A program made the translations under genes and the position numbers. DNA of 64,000 bases from Brevipalpus yothersi (taxonomy: Eukaryota > Arthropoda > Arachnida > Trombidiformes > Tenuipalpidae). Location of the stretch: contig QZCP01000834.1 of assembly GCA_003956705.1 (NCBI GenBank), forward strand, positions 244,864 to 308,863, read 5' to 3'. Shown in pieces: positions 34,409 through 44,985 of the stretch. Under the pieces are notes generated by a model, which had not been told where the DNA came from, did not search any database, and saw nothing but the letters and a program-made list of their open reading frames with translations. Position 1 is the stretch's first letter; the number at the start of each line of letters is the position of its first letter.

Positions 34409-36341
34409 CTAAGTATTATTATTATCACTCGACTGGGTGGAGGCATTCTTCGCATTGGAGTGTTCTTTTTCTCTCTTGATCGTTTCTTCCAGTGTTGAGG
34501 CTCGAGATGCTCGGAACCCTGTATCTCGAGCAAATGCTGAAAATTCGACCAGCGACTTGAAAACACCAAGTAGATTCGATATTGCCGACGACGATGTGGA
34601 AGATTCAGTCACTGAGCTTTGAGGAGCTGATGGGTGGAAAGGAAATTGAGGAAATGCATGGTTAATTGAAATTGTCGAATTTATAACCGTCAACGATTAC
34701 CTGAATTATATTGGGACAATTTTCGAAATGCAAATATGAGCAGAAGAATGATCATGATGAGAACGATAAGCCAAAAGATCAGGTGTGAATTCGATGGTGA
34801 CTCGCCCGTGTCTTTCAAATTGAGTTGAACAACACTATTTTCAATTATTTCATTATCTATCACGAGAAATAGATCAATATTTCCTACTGTCCAATTCGCG
34901 AGTATGCTATTAGGTGGCTGGAAAATTGCTTCATGGTCATGGATGGACACAGGCTTGATCTCATATTCATCTGGGGCCAAGATATGAACTTTCATGAACG
35001 TGTTCGTTAGACGTACTCCTTTGACACACACCTTAAGGGTACCGTTATTTTCACTTATCTTCGTTAAGGAGACACATTCCTTGAATGACTCTTGGAAATT
35101 GCTTGAGATGCATTTTTCACCATCCCATGAACACCTCAGAGGATCAGTCAAACGGCAGCCATAACAATCGTTCATCAGGTAGCATGTTGTGACAAAATGA
35201 GATTCAAATTTGAAAGAAGCATCTGGATTAGCTGAGGCAGTGTTAACACCCAGTTTTCCGAGATGTACGAAGGGAAAAAGTAGATAGGATTGAGAGTAGT
35301 AGCTTTCTGAGCATACTGCAGTACGAAATCCATCTCTACCATCTTGAACATTGCAGCCAGTCACAATATGAGCCGAATAGGGGATGTCAGGAATGATAAG
35401 ACACCACTTCAGTTCATAGTATAGAGTGAACATGAATGCCCGCAACTTATATGGATATCGTATCATGATGGAGTGCCTCCAATCACTTTCTGACTCATCT
35501 CCCAATGGAGATTCGAATTCTAGCGAGTGAGTCAGATTGAGTGGGAACGATTCATCTCCTCGTTCAACAGATTTGATTATTGTCGGTATGGAGTAAACAT
35601 AAATCTCCAGCTGGTTCCTCTCTTCGTTCTGTATCAGGAAGAAGCTCTCATTTTTACATGTTTGAAAGCTGTAAAGGATATCTTCTGTAGTGTCCTGTGG
35701 TAATTTTATTGAGATTTTCCCTGATTTGGTGGTGTCTAATGTGAAGAGAATGATTATGATTCATATGTTTTAAGTTATCATTGAGAAGTGAATATACCAT
35801 TGTTGGTGTAGAAGAATTTCAAAACACCTTCCTCTTTGATTACGAGAAAAACCATCGATGATTCAGCATCTCGTCCTTGGTCTACAACTTCCTTTCCACC
35901 AACATCCCTCAATTCCATCCCATTGGCGGAAACTTTTTCGTCAGAAAATATAAGACATATCTCAGAGAAAGCTAACGATACATTCACATCGGCGACACCA
36001 AAATTTCCTGGACACCTCTTTTCTTGTATTTTATTCGATTCGTGAGACTTGACATAATAAGCTATCTTTTCCTGCTGTTTATCAGACCAGAAGTAAAACT
36101 TTCCTTCTTTCTCCATTAAGGAGCCTTGACGACGATTCCGGGGTCTGAAGCTTCCAGGATCGAATTCTCGACAGCCTTCGATTTCAGTCAAGCCAGTAGG
36201 TCGAAAGAAGTGACAATTGCCATCCGAGTAGAAGAACCATCCATATCGACCACATTCCTCAAATGCGAAGCTCTTAATACTACCAAAAAAGCTGAATAAT
36301 ATCAAAAATATATCAATAACGGTCGAAGCACATCCAACCAT
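34409..36341 (-). CDS. Plexin-like PSI receptor, subfamily A, three exons, 598 aa; needs splicing of a 62-nt intron
   Basis: Exons 35798-36341, 34701-35735 and 34409-34626; introns 35736-35797 (62 nt, GTATATT...CACATTAG) and 34627-34700 (74 nt, GTAATCG...CATCAG). Unspliced reading stops or shifts at intron 1. Splicing gives an open exon 2 of 1035 bases, the same length as in the two other A-type C-terminal halves. Signal peptide of A type, then F-E-E-C-G-R-Y-G-W-F-F-Y-S. PSI: C-Y-L-M-N-D-C-Y-G-C-R-L-T-D-P-L-R-C-S-W. The transmembrane helix ends F-A-F-R-K-L-S-Q-Y. The tail exon of 71 residues includes F-A-R-D-T-G-F-R-A-S-R and L-E-E-T-I-K-R-E-K-E. Intact. Confidence 0.84.
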
Positions 36342-36925
36342 GTTCTCACTGAAAAGTTTTGGTCATTAATCTCTACCCAATAAATGATGAATGAATTATC
36401 AGCGAAAAATTATGGAGTTGTCATTTCAGTTAAATGATCTCAAGCATGGTACAGTATCCTTCTTCTCCAAATTCCCTCAATTGTTGCAAGTTTTTGAATG
36501 TGATTGACAATCAAAAACAGGAGCTCTATCGGAACATATCCAACGGATACTTATGAGTTATCTCAACAATATGAATGAAAATCAGTTGTTGGAAGATTAT
36601 CATCCTATTACATCTAACAGCCAGCAGTTTTCAGTCCTTCAGAACCTTTTCAGGTTACAGGAGTATTATATCATCATCAATTGTGCGAAAATGGGAGAAT
36701 AGCAATGATGGATGACTAATATCGAATAATTTGATGGAGATGTCAAATTAAATTAGACACTCATACCTTCCATGAGGACTAAAGATTTAGGGAGAATTAC
36801 TAGCAAGCTTGTAAGCTGATGCAGCTCTTTGGATAGAAAATTGTTACAGCAAGCAAGACTTATCTCCACCTGAAAACAAGGTCTATCCTTACAGAATGAA
36901 CATACGCTTCCGAAATGATGAAGTG
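36342..36925. other. Upstream flank of A gene up to an insertion border
   Basis: Matches 19369-19925 and 11610-11750. The match ends near 36922, where array sequence gives way to foreign sequence. Confidence 0.45.
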
Positions 36926-37222
36926 ATAGAGATAGAGAAATTTAATGCTCTCATCGACCAAATGCGCTCCCCAGAGCAATCAGTGAGAGAGACGGTGGTT
37001 TTCCTCCAGGAATGTGGCCTGGCGATCGATTCATCAACGGCGTGCATCGAATCAATGCGAAATCAATTGGGAGTCACGCAGCAAGCGTCCATGGCTTATC
37101 GAACACGCCATGAGAAAAGAGAAAAATTTCTGAAGGAATCTATCGAGAAGCTTGCTGCTTCTGATCGTGTTTACCTGGAAATAATGGTTAGATCCGTTAA
37201 CCCGGTATGCCGTCCATTTTAG
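36926..37222 (+). CDS. Fragment of an unrecognised protein, 5' end missing
   Basis: A plus-strand frame ending at 37222 with about 98 codons of foreign sequence after the insertion border. It is rich in E, K, R, Q and predicted helical (E-I-E-K-F-N-A-L-I-D-Q-M; H-E-K-R-E-K-F-L-K-E-S). An ATG at 36896 lies in the array flank, so it is not the native start. Composition looks coding. I do not recognise the family; it could be part of a mobile element. Confidence 0.4.
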   Translation: MEIEKFNALIDQMRSPEQSVRETVVFLQECGLAIDSSTACIESMRNQLGVTQQASMAYRTRHEKREKFLKESIEKLAASDRVYLEIMVRSVNPVCRPF

Positions 37223-37234
37223 TTTAATTCTGCA

Positions 37235-37400
37235 TGCAGGTTGAATTGCAACTGAGTTTATTTTCGTGGATTTTTAATGAAGGAGTCTCCACAGAGTCCT
37301 TCGCATCTGGCTGCCCTACTATTCATGGTATGACAGGCCAGATGCCGTCACTGCAAACATGAATATTCACAATAACTATTTTTGTGCCAACTTTTGGCTT
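37235..37400. repeat. Direct repeat copy 1 with nested palindrome
   Basis: About 165 bases starting at GGTTGAATTGCAACTGAG and ending in CCAACTTTTGGCT. It matches 38728-38895 in the same orientation. Each copy contains nested inverted repeats (GCATCTGGC...GCCAGATGC around an ATTCATGGTATGA core). The pair brackets about 1.3 kb, as terminal repeats of a small element would. Confidence 0.6.
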
Positions 37401-37527
37401 ACATTTGCCCCCTGTCCGAGATAGAATAACCCTATTTTCTTCAGATAAGATTAGTTACATAAGATATCTAAAGACATACATTTAAACACAAAACATAAAA
37501 TTTATCGTTATATTAAATAATTTTCTT

Positions 37528-37761
37528 CTAGTGATCCATTGATGAACTCAGTCTCAGTTTGGCAACGATATTGTTGAGTTCCCGAATGATAGATCTCCCT
37601 TCGTGTTCAACTTCTACAAGAGAGTATTCCTTTGCTTCGATGGATAGATACTGTTGAAACCTTTCAGCACTTTTGATAGCTGTACGAACCTTGAAAAACC
37701 ATCTGATATGGAACTCACATCTTCGCATTGATGGTAGATAAACGTGTACCATCTCGTTCAT
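37528..37761 (-). CDS. Small ORF of 77 codons, unknown
   Basis: The ATG at 37761 opens M-N-E-M-V-H-V-Y-L-P-S-M-R-R-C and runs to TAG at 37528 with coding-like composition (basic/acidic, R-W-F-F-K-V-R-T-A-I-K-S-A). It lies between the two direct repeats. No motif recognised; it may be a piece of an inserted element. Confidence 0.35.
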   Translation of the reverse strand: MNEMVHVYLPSMRRCEFHIRWFFKVRTAIKSAERFQQYLSIEAKEYSLVEVEHEGRSIIRELNNIVAKLRLSSSMDH

Positions 37762-37868
37762 GTTAACTATAACGAGACAAATTATAATAAACAAATTAAC
37801 TCTCCTTCCGGACCGAGAGTCGACGATTTATAGTATTGATAAAGATTTGAGTTAGTTTAACATCCTTC

Positions 37869-38570
37869 TTGTTGACTAAAATGAGTGTTCATGAAAGTAC
37901 CATTCTTATATCCATATTCCAATCTCATCTTATCTTCCTTATTTTTTTATCCATCTTATCTTTCAAATCTTTCTTATCTCTTCAATCCTCTTATTTTTAT
38001 CTCTCATCCAATCTAAGCTTCTCTATCTTATCTTATCTTTCAATCTCTTTATCAATCTCTTATCAATTTTCTTAACTAATTTCTTTTTCATCTGTTTGAT
38101 CATCCAATCTAATTTTCTTCATCTCCATCCTATCAATCCTTATCTCTATCGCACTATCTTTTCCTTATATTATCTCTCTCTAATCTTTTTTCTCATCTTC
38201 ATCCTTCCCGTATCTATTTTTTTCTCTTATCATATTATTATCTTTCCAATCTTATCTGATAAATTTTACCTAATCCGATAACATCAAGATAAGATCGATA
38301 CCTCAGCTTGATCTCTCATCTCAAGATATCTTATCTTCAGGTGATGCGATGAGTTATCACTTATTTTAATCTCATAGAGATTACTAAAAAATATGATATT
38401 ATCTATTTAATTTAATCTGTATTCGATGAGATGAGCTATCCCATAGAGAGAGACACATCTCATCAGGATAAAATAAGCACTCCTCTTAGAGATTTCACAT
38501 CAATATCTCATAGAGATTACACTTCAAGATCTCATAAAGATAAGAAAGGAGGATTGTGACTTACCCAAGA
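37869..38570. repeat. Pyrimidine-rich, GATA-type simple sequence
   Basis: 37900-38280 is strongly pyrimidine-rich on plus, built of TCTTATC/AATC words (GATAAGA on minus). It grades into 38290-38560, where TCTCATAGAGATTAC recurs three times (about 38371, 38502 and 38529). Open frames here are artefacts of composition. Confidence 0.65.
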
Positions 38571-38727
38571 AGAGTACATGTTTTATCTCGGTGACCAATT
38601 GTTGATTTATTCATTTATTTATTTATTTATTTTTTAATTGGAATTGCAAACATGAATCTCAAGATAAAATCTTCATCATCAGCCTCAGCAAGAACATCAA
38701 CAATTCTCTCACGAGAGGCTCCAGTTT

Positions 38728-38895
38728 GCAAGTTGAATTGCAACTGAGTTCATTCTCGTAGATTTCCAGTGAAGCAGTCTCCACAAACTTCTCGGCATCT
38801 GGCTGTCATACCATTCATGGTATGACGAGCCAAATGCCGTCACTGCAAACATGAATCTTCAGAAAAACTATTCTCGTGCCAGCTTCCGGCTAACA
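38728..38895. repeat. Direct repeat copy 2 with nested palindrome
   Basis: Partner of 37235-37400. Here the centre reads TCATACCATTCATGGTATGA, flanked by GCATCTGGCTG and CGAGCCAAATGC. GTTTGCA near the start pairs with TGCAAAC near the end. Confidence 0.6.
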
Positions 38896-39438
38896 CTGCA
38901 TAATTTTGATATCAAACCATCATTCCAAATATTGGAAACATTACCATGCTTTCTTCAATAAATTCCTCTCTTTGAGCTAAAAAATGTCGACATTCATATC
39001 AGTCAGAAGTTCATTTCATCCCTCCAGTATCCTTGCTTTCTCACTGACTCCTTTTCATAGTCCATTCCATGATTGAAAATAATATCAGGAGGAAAAAAAA
39101 CGCTTGGAACAAAATGCACCCCTGTAGCTGGTAGAAGGGTACAAACAGCAAGCCCTTACTACTCACTCACGGAGGTTTTGTTAAAAGTCTAGTTAAAAGA
39201 GGTCTCAAGTTAATATCGCGTTTGGACCTCAAAGTGATGTCTTCGTTAGGTCCGCGACGAAGAGATCGGGCTCTCCAAGAGCGTTGATCTCATTCGGTAG
39301 AGTGCTCGATTTACCTATCACTGGCCAAAAATTAAGATTCCAAAATGATTGACCAGGAAAAATTATGAATTGAACTGGCTGAATTATATGGAGCGTATAA
39401 AGTATTGGATTGTATTCACTGAAAATCTGGGAAAGAAG
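38896..39438. other. Return to array spacer
   Basis: From about 39125 the sequence again matches array spacer (27390-27600 and 20000-20060), including GCGTATAAAGTATTGGATTG at 39402. No gene seen. Confidence 0.4.
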
Positions 39439-39813
39439 AGTAGCCATTCTGACCCCGATCCTGGAAAATTTCAAAATTATCTTATATCATCTATTTTCTG
39501 ATAAGAAACACAGTGGTGAAGCTCCCACTTTGATAGCTCCTTTTCTCTCTGGGATAAGAGTGCTCACATTCTGATTCTCCATTCAACCATTAGAATATCT
39601 TTACCTCATCCGATTCTGTTGAAGCTCAATTTTTCTGATAGCACTCATTATTATATACCCTCTGATAACAAGAAAGTAAGATTTGAGCATTCCCAAGAGT
39701 TTAATGAGAGAAATTTTTGTAAAAGCATTTCTTCAAACCTCCAAGGGACTTCATTCCAGGAACGAGGAATTACCTCATTACCGAAATTTCAGGGTCTGTA
39801 GGAGTATAAGTGG

Positions 39814-40627
39814 TCACAATCTATCTAATGTTTCCACTCTCTGGACCTGCGTGTACATGTATGGCTTTTGAGAGCTTCGAATCCTGTAGTTTTGGCGATT
39901 CACGTATCCATTCAACCAAAAATGTGCTTCATCTGAGAAGATGATGTTTTTCAAATCGATGCTGCCATCGCTCATCATTGCATCCAATTGAGAAGCAAAC
40001 TCCAACCTCTTTGCGATAGCATCTTGGGATAGTGGCTGGCTACAAGAAACTTTGTGAGGGAAAATCTCCAAGTCTTTCCTAGCAATTCTCCAAGCTGATG
40101 TCTTGCTGATCCGGAGTTGCTGACCAAGCTGCAACATTGATGTCGATGGCTGGCTTTCCAAAGTTTCTCTTGCTGTGTCGATGATTTCAGGTGCTCTGGC
40201 AGTCTTCTCCTTGGTCTTCATCCCCTCCTTATCATCGGTCACCATACCAAGTCTCAAATTTTTCAACAAGCTGCTGAACAGTGTTCCTCGTTGGAGCACT
40301 TGTGTTTCTGAAAGAATTCCTCCATTTCCGAAGGAGAAGAGTTGGATTTTCACCGTTCAGGTACCAATTCTTCACCATCCATATCCTCTCATCAATACTA
40401 TAGCGAGACATTTTCAAAAAGAAGCAAAACAGAAAGAGAAATGCGAAATTCACCGGGAAAAGGAGCAAAAATGAGCAAAAATCAAAATTTTCAAAAAAAA
40501 GCTCCAACTGTGCAAAAACATTTCCTTTTATGTGCTGATAGCAAAAACAGAAAATGGCGGCACGATCATGCACCGTTCCAATTTTATTCAGCGCCAAAGT
40601 TGTCTAAAGCCATTGAAACACCCTGTA
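39814..40627 (-). pseudogene. Tc1/mariner-type transposase remnant, truncated
   Basis: One terminus survives: CAGGGTGTTTCA (minus) at 40614-40625 next to TA. The ATG at 40411 begins an HTH-type N-terminus (M-S-R-Y-S-I-D-E-R-I-W). A frameshift near 40250-40300 leads into a second frame with I-S-K-T-S-A-W-R-I and the first catalytic block F-S-D-E-A-H-F-W-L-N-G. The frame ends at 39814, without the second and third Asp blocks. Dead, and nested in the 5-kb insert. Confidence 0.75.
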
Positions 40628-40638
40628 TTTGGAGGTAA

Positions 40639-41127
40639 TTAGGAATGATAATCAGGATCTTGTAGACCATGATCTTTCAGCCATTGGGTATAGTTATACC
40701 CAAAATTTGCTCTTCGTAATTCAGATGCACTCGGTACAATACCAAATTTTTCCTTTATCATATGATATTTACGATAAATCAGCAGTGTCACCCGACTGTC
40801 TCTTTCAGGGGAGTGACCATTTATTGGGGAAGTTCTCAGGTGACCTTCTCGCCGGAGCAATCTTCCACTATACCAGAAAGCATCGTGTATAGCTAATCCA
40901 ATCGGGTGATTTAGTCCATCTTTTCCCCATAAATTTTGCGTATTAACTACTTTGATTGAGTCCTTAATCAGATCAGTGTTGGTTATTCCGAGGCTGGGTA
41001 GATCATTTCCATTTTCCAATATAACTCTGTTATTCTTCATCATTTCCAGAATTATCCCTTTAACAGTCTCCTCCAAATCACTATTGTGAAGATCTTGAGC
41101 TTGAATTCCAGATATCGGGGTGTTCAA
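40639..41127 (-). pseudogene. Unidentified frame in the virus-like insert
   Basis: An open minus-strand stretch of about 162 codons with no in-frame ATG at its head. It contains L-N-H-P-I-G-L-A-I-H-D-A-F-W-Y-S-G-R and R-R-A-N-F-G-Y-N-Y-T-Q-W-L. Composition is that of a soluble protein. I recognise no family. It follows the gag-like frame and may belong to the same polyprotein or genome segment. Confidence 0.4.
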
Positions 41128-41261
41128 GCCATATTTCTTCGATACTGGTCATTTTATCACATCGGAGAACATAGTTTGGGGTCCATGCTGACCACATCGA
41201 CCAGCAAGATGTACATTTGAAGAACCATTTTGTTCCCCTCCTTCTTCATTCAATGCGAAAG

Positions 41262-42330
41262 TTATTTTTTTCTCATTTGCTGGTCCAATGGAAGTTGAAC
41301 GTGGTACCAATACAGTCTTTTCTTGACCAGGTATTTGGAACCATGGCTTTTTTGAACTTTTTGTTTGAAGAAGTTTCGTCTTCTAATACTTTCACGTTTG
41401 TTATCAGCTAGTCTCTTCATTTTGAGTCTTTTCTCTTCATTAGACGGAATGGTATTAGAAGAAGATTGAAGCTCAGCGCCTTCTGATTTTTTTTCTGAGA
41501 GAAAAATCATATTTACTCTCATTCGGGGAGGTAATTTTGGACATTCAAACTTTTTATATCCAACACCTAAACACCATCCACAATTTTCGTAAGCCGCTCT
41601 TTCATGGCCAGCTCTGTAGCAAATAGTACAATGTTTTTCAGGAATCTCTTTCCAAAATATATTGATGCGATCACATAAATTTTGGTTTGCCAATTTGGTC
41701 TGGGAATTCGGTTTTTCTTTTGTAAACAGCAATTAATGCTTGATTTAATTCTTTCTCATCTTTCCCAGAAACAGTTAGTTTTGTATGCAGATTGCGTCCT
41801 TCTTCCTTTCCTTCTATAAAGTGGTCCCATAGAGGTCTACGATATGGATCATCCTTCCCTGGTGTTCCATGACTGTTCACAAACAATTTATGATGTTTCT
41901 CCAAGATTAGAAAGCACTTAATTTTCGGGTAATACAATTCAGCAGGGATGTTTGCTTTTGGTTCCTCTCTTGAAGCCTCAGCCCGAGGCTCTTGAGCACT
42001 TGAGTAGATTCGTCGAGAAAACGGTATTGTGTTATATTTAGCACAAATCACAGCAATTCTTCTCTTTTTTCTTTCGGATTGATAAGGCAAATGCTTCAGA
42101 TGCCGAGGTGTTGTGTTTTCTCTAGGGGCATCCCAATCTTCCTCTATCGGAGCTTCTCCATGGATCATGGTGGTTTCATTCGTTCCAAGTGCATCCCAAT
42201 CTATTTCTTCCGGAATTTCTTCATGATTAACAGGTGTTTAATCCCATGTATAATCCTTACTTTCAGGCATTGTCCAATTTCCTACGTGTTGTACATGATC
42301 ACACATTTCTTTTCTCTTTGAATCTGCGGG
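41262..42330 (-). pseudogene. Gag/nucleocapsid-like remnant
   Basis: Two overlapping frames joined by a frameshift between 41671 and 41732, plus one in-frame TAA at 42238-42240. The N-terminal part repeats an acidic W-D pattern (Y-T-W-D, I-D-W-D, E-D-W-D), followed by a basic K-K-R-R stretch. The C-terminal part has a Cys/His cluster (C-T-I-C-x4-H, then N-C-G-W-C, then F-E-C-P) and a basic tail (R-R-R-N-F-F-K-Q-K). This is the layout of a nucleic-acid-binding structural protein of a retroelement or virus. Family not identified. Confidence 0.45.
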
Positions 42331-42454
42331 TCGTGAAGGAACGATAAAGGTAACCCCAATGTTGGACCAATAAATGATTAGTGTTGAAATGAGAATTAGT
42401 TCAACATGCTCTAACAAGGATTCTGTTCCTCTTCTTTTTTTTATTTCTTTATTC

Positions 42455-42605
42455 TTAGAGGGCCAACACTGGTCTCTAATTCTTTTTTTCTAGAGGACCA
42501 TCATTGGCGTCTAGTTTCTAACTCTCACTTCCTTTTAGAGGACCAACACTGGCCTCTAATTCTTCAAAATTCACTCATTTTAGAGGACCAACACTGGCAT
42601 CTAAT
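42455..42605. repeat. Four spaced copies of a 26-bp hairpin motif
   Basis: TTAGAGGACCAACACTGGCCTCTAAT and variants at about 42455, 42490, 42535 and 42580, spaced 35-45 bases. In the best copy TTAGAGG pairs with CCTCTAA. It lies just upstream, on minus, of the gag-like frame, where a structured leader would be. Confidence 0.65.
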
Positions 42606-43052
42606 CCAATGTTTATCGATGATGTGAGTCAATCGAAGAGAATGGTTGTCTTCCCAGCTCGCTAGCTGGTTTAGCAATGAAGGACAATGCCCATTTCCTT
42701 TGGAAAAAGTCCCAATTTTGGTGGAAGTTGGCCAAAAATAAATATATTCGTATGCTATCAAAACCAGAGGTGGAACCAGAATGCCGATAACACTATCTTA
42801 TCTCTCACAATTGATTAGATAAGGCAAGAGATGAGCCTACTATCTACGGACGGCGCGGAGAGGTCAAAAATGACGTGATTGTATTGCAAAAAAATCAGGA
42901 GTGAAACCAGAATACTGATAAGGCTATCGGGCTCCTGATCTCTGACAATATAAGGTGAGTTATAATTCATCTACCTAGAACTGATGCAAGACTGTCAGAA
43001 ATGGAATAAAAATCAGAGCCCTGTTAGTATCAACCAGTCGGCACCACGTGCA

Positions 43053-43099
43053 GGTCGGGATGGATTTTGTCCGACCGAGGGGTAGATATCACTCTACCC
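43053..43099. repeat. Two adjoining hairpins
   Basis: GGTCGG/CCGACC (43053-43076) and GGGTAGA/TCTACCC (43080-43099). They resemble the hairpin chain at 5665-6030 in style. Confidence 0.5.
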
Positions 43100-43189
43100 T
43101 ATCTATCCCCTCATGAACACAAATCGACACTATCAATGTAACTGTCACTAGCCAGTTGAATCGTTACCAGACTCATCACCACTGGTTAA

Positions 43190-44090
43190 CTGTGGGTAAT
43201 TCATGAGCCTGATATGGTGTTGTCTCAGGTATTACCATGTTTAAAATTGAGCTCCAATCTTTAGATAATCCTACTATTTTGTCTATTCTATGTTTGTGAA
43301 GATGATGTGATCGATCTCCAGCACTAAATTTCGTTCTGTCTGATACCCAGAAAACATGAGGTGGGCACGGTTTCGAAACTTCATTCAGAGTAACGTTATA
43401 TCCAAAACATTGGATATGATAGGCACCATTGATGTATCGAACATCTCTGATTGGGCTGAATGTTTCATTTTTCAGTTAACAGTTGGAGATTTTCCAATAT
43501 TCTGGGGAATTCTTCGGTAATGTGTCAGTACACTGACCGTCAGGAGGCAGTGGTATAATTCCGTCTTCTACTTCACTTGGAAATAAATCACATACTCTTG
43601 AATTGTTTTTCTCCAGCATAAAATACTTTGGACCAATGTATCCGATTTTATAATTATGAGTTTGATTGGTTCTGAAGATTGGAAATGGTTTGGCTTTGAC
43701 TACTCTACGATTATCGTCCATAAGGTGAGTCATACAGATGGCACTGAGATTGTAATAACCATTATCCAGTGACTTCACAACGAAATTGAGTGATTAATTC
43801 CATGGGACAATGTCCTATTCCAGCGCAAATTTCTTCAATTCCTAGTCCTCTGAAGAAGTTAGGATGGATCGTTCGATTATTTTTTATTTATCTAGCAGCT
43901 CCCTGGAAGTCCCTTCTATTATTCCCCAAATCAGTAGTAAACAAATGATATTCAACAGCTAATGATGGAATCAATTTGAACAGAGTTTCAGTGTTAGCTT
44001 TCATTTGATGTAGAGCTACAGCTATTTGTTTGATTTGTTTTTGGATTGGATCCAGCTGGCTCTCTTCATAGAGATAGATGGAGAGAAAAC
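43190..44090 (-). pseudogene. Virus-type surface glycoprotein-like remnant
   Basis: Coding-like peptide in at least three successive minus-strand frames. A helical N-terminal part (Q-I-K-Q-I-A-V-A-L-H-Q-M-K) is followed by an in-frame TAA (43888-43890), a frameshift near 43790, a Cys-rich part with R-V-C-D-L-F and D-G-Q-C-T-D, a break near 43476, and a part with I-Q-C-F-G-Y-N-V-T and K-P-C-P-P-H-V-F. Heptad-like helix, spaced cysteines and N-glycosylation sites suit an envelope glycoprotein captured by an element or endogenised. The family (retroviral-type or negative-strand type) is not settled. Confidence 0.4.
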
Positions 44091-44496
44091 ATAGAAATCA
44101 CTTATCTTCACTGAAACGAACGATTTTTTACGAACCACGAAATCAAACTCCAAAATCCTATTATAATATCGATTGTAGATGATTTAACTATTCGACAAAC
44201 AAATACTAATTATCACGTTCGGGTCACCAGTTGGGAACAGTTTTTTCTTAACGGTTAATGATTTTTATTTCCAACTGAATTGAACTGTTTAAGCATTCAT
44301 ACTCAACTAACTATTTTGCAATCGAGTTTTACATTTTGTCCCTCCGTCAGGAATCCAGTTTTTCATGTCTCAAAACATAGATAAGATAATTTTGAAATTT
44401 TCCGGAACCATTCTTGGCTACTGTTATCAGACTGACCCAATGAAGCTGATTCGTGTTCGTTGAGGGAAGATGCCTCTATATTAAGTCAGAGGTGAA

Positions 44497-44585
44497 AAAA
44501 ACAAGAGCCATAGAGCACCCAAGAGTACCAAAAATGCCAAAAAATATCAACGATCCTCTGCTAAAGCTGAAGCAAATCCAACCAT
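44497..44585 (-). pseudogene. Remnant of subfamily A signal-peptide exon
   Basis: Minus from the ATG at 44585: M-V-G-F-A-S-A-L-A-E-D-R, a stop, then a degraded hydrophobic run. Same position and flanks as the remnant at 28690-28762. Confidence 0.5.
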
Positions 44586-44985
44586 GTTCTGACTCAAGAG
44601 CTTTGATCAATAATCTCAACTCAATAGATGGACTCGATGAGCTAGGAGTGAAATCAATCAAAACAATCAAGATGATTCCAATTTATGAGGTCAATTCAAA
44701 AAAATCTGTTAATGGATGAATCATCAGTGAAAGTCATAGAATTCAATCTGGCTGAATGATCTCTGGTGCCTTACCTCTTCAAGCTCATTTCATTCGCCCA
44801 AAATATTTTATCAGCTCTCTTATTGAAAACTCAATCAAGAACTTCAGCGGGGTATTTTCAATTCATCAGATATCATATTCCACACAATAGGGATGGAAGT
44901 CACCTGTCAAGAAAGTCTCATCCGACCACATCCATGATTTGGGAATCTTAAGCTATCAAACAAAACTAATCGAATAGAGGAGGTA

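Larger units (their letters stand above)
39439..44422. mobile_element. Inserted block of about 5 kb with inverted termini and virus-like ORFs
   Basis: Perfect 23-bp inverted repeats at 39463-39485 and 44381-44403, with weaker outer matches ending in AGTAGCC (39439) and GGCTACT (44416). Array spacer on the two sides (39402-39430 and 44440-44500) is contiguous in the paralogous locus at 28560-28680, so everything between is extra DNA. Inside, on minus, lie a glycoprotein-like remnant, a gag-like remnant and an unidentified frame, plus a nested mariner. I find no clear target duplication and no transposase, integrase or polymerase. Ends in AG...CT recall Polinton-type elements, but that is only a hint. 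Confidence 0.55.

Noticed and set aside
37869..38281. Two plus-strand frames rich in Ser, Leu, Ile and Phe
   Set aside because: Translation of a pyrimidine-rich simple sequence.
42455..42605. CRISPR array
   Set aside because: Repeats are palindromic and spaced 35-45 bases but only four, imperfect, and in animal DNA; a leader or hairpin repeat is more sensible.
39439..44422. Calling the insert a Polinton
   Set aside because: Only the AG...CT ends hint at it; no polymerase B, integrase, protease or capsid frame is visible and no 6-bp target duplication was found.
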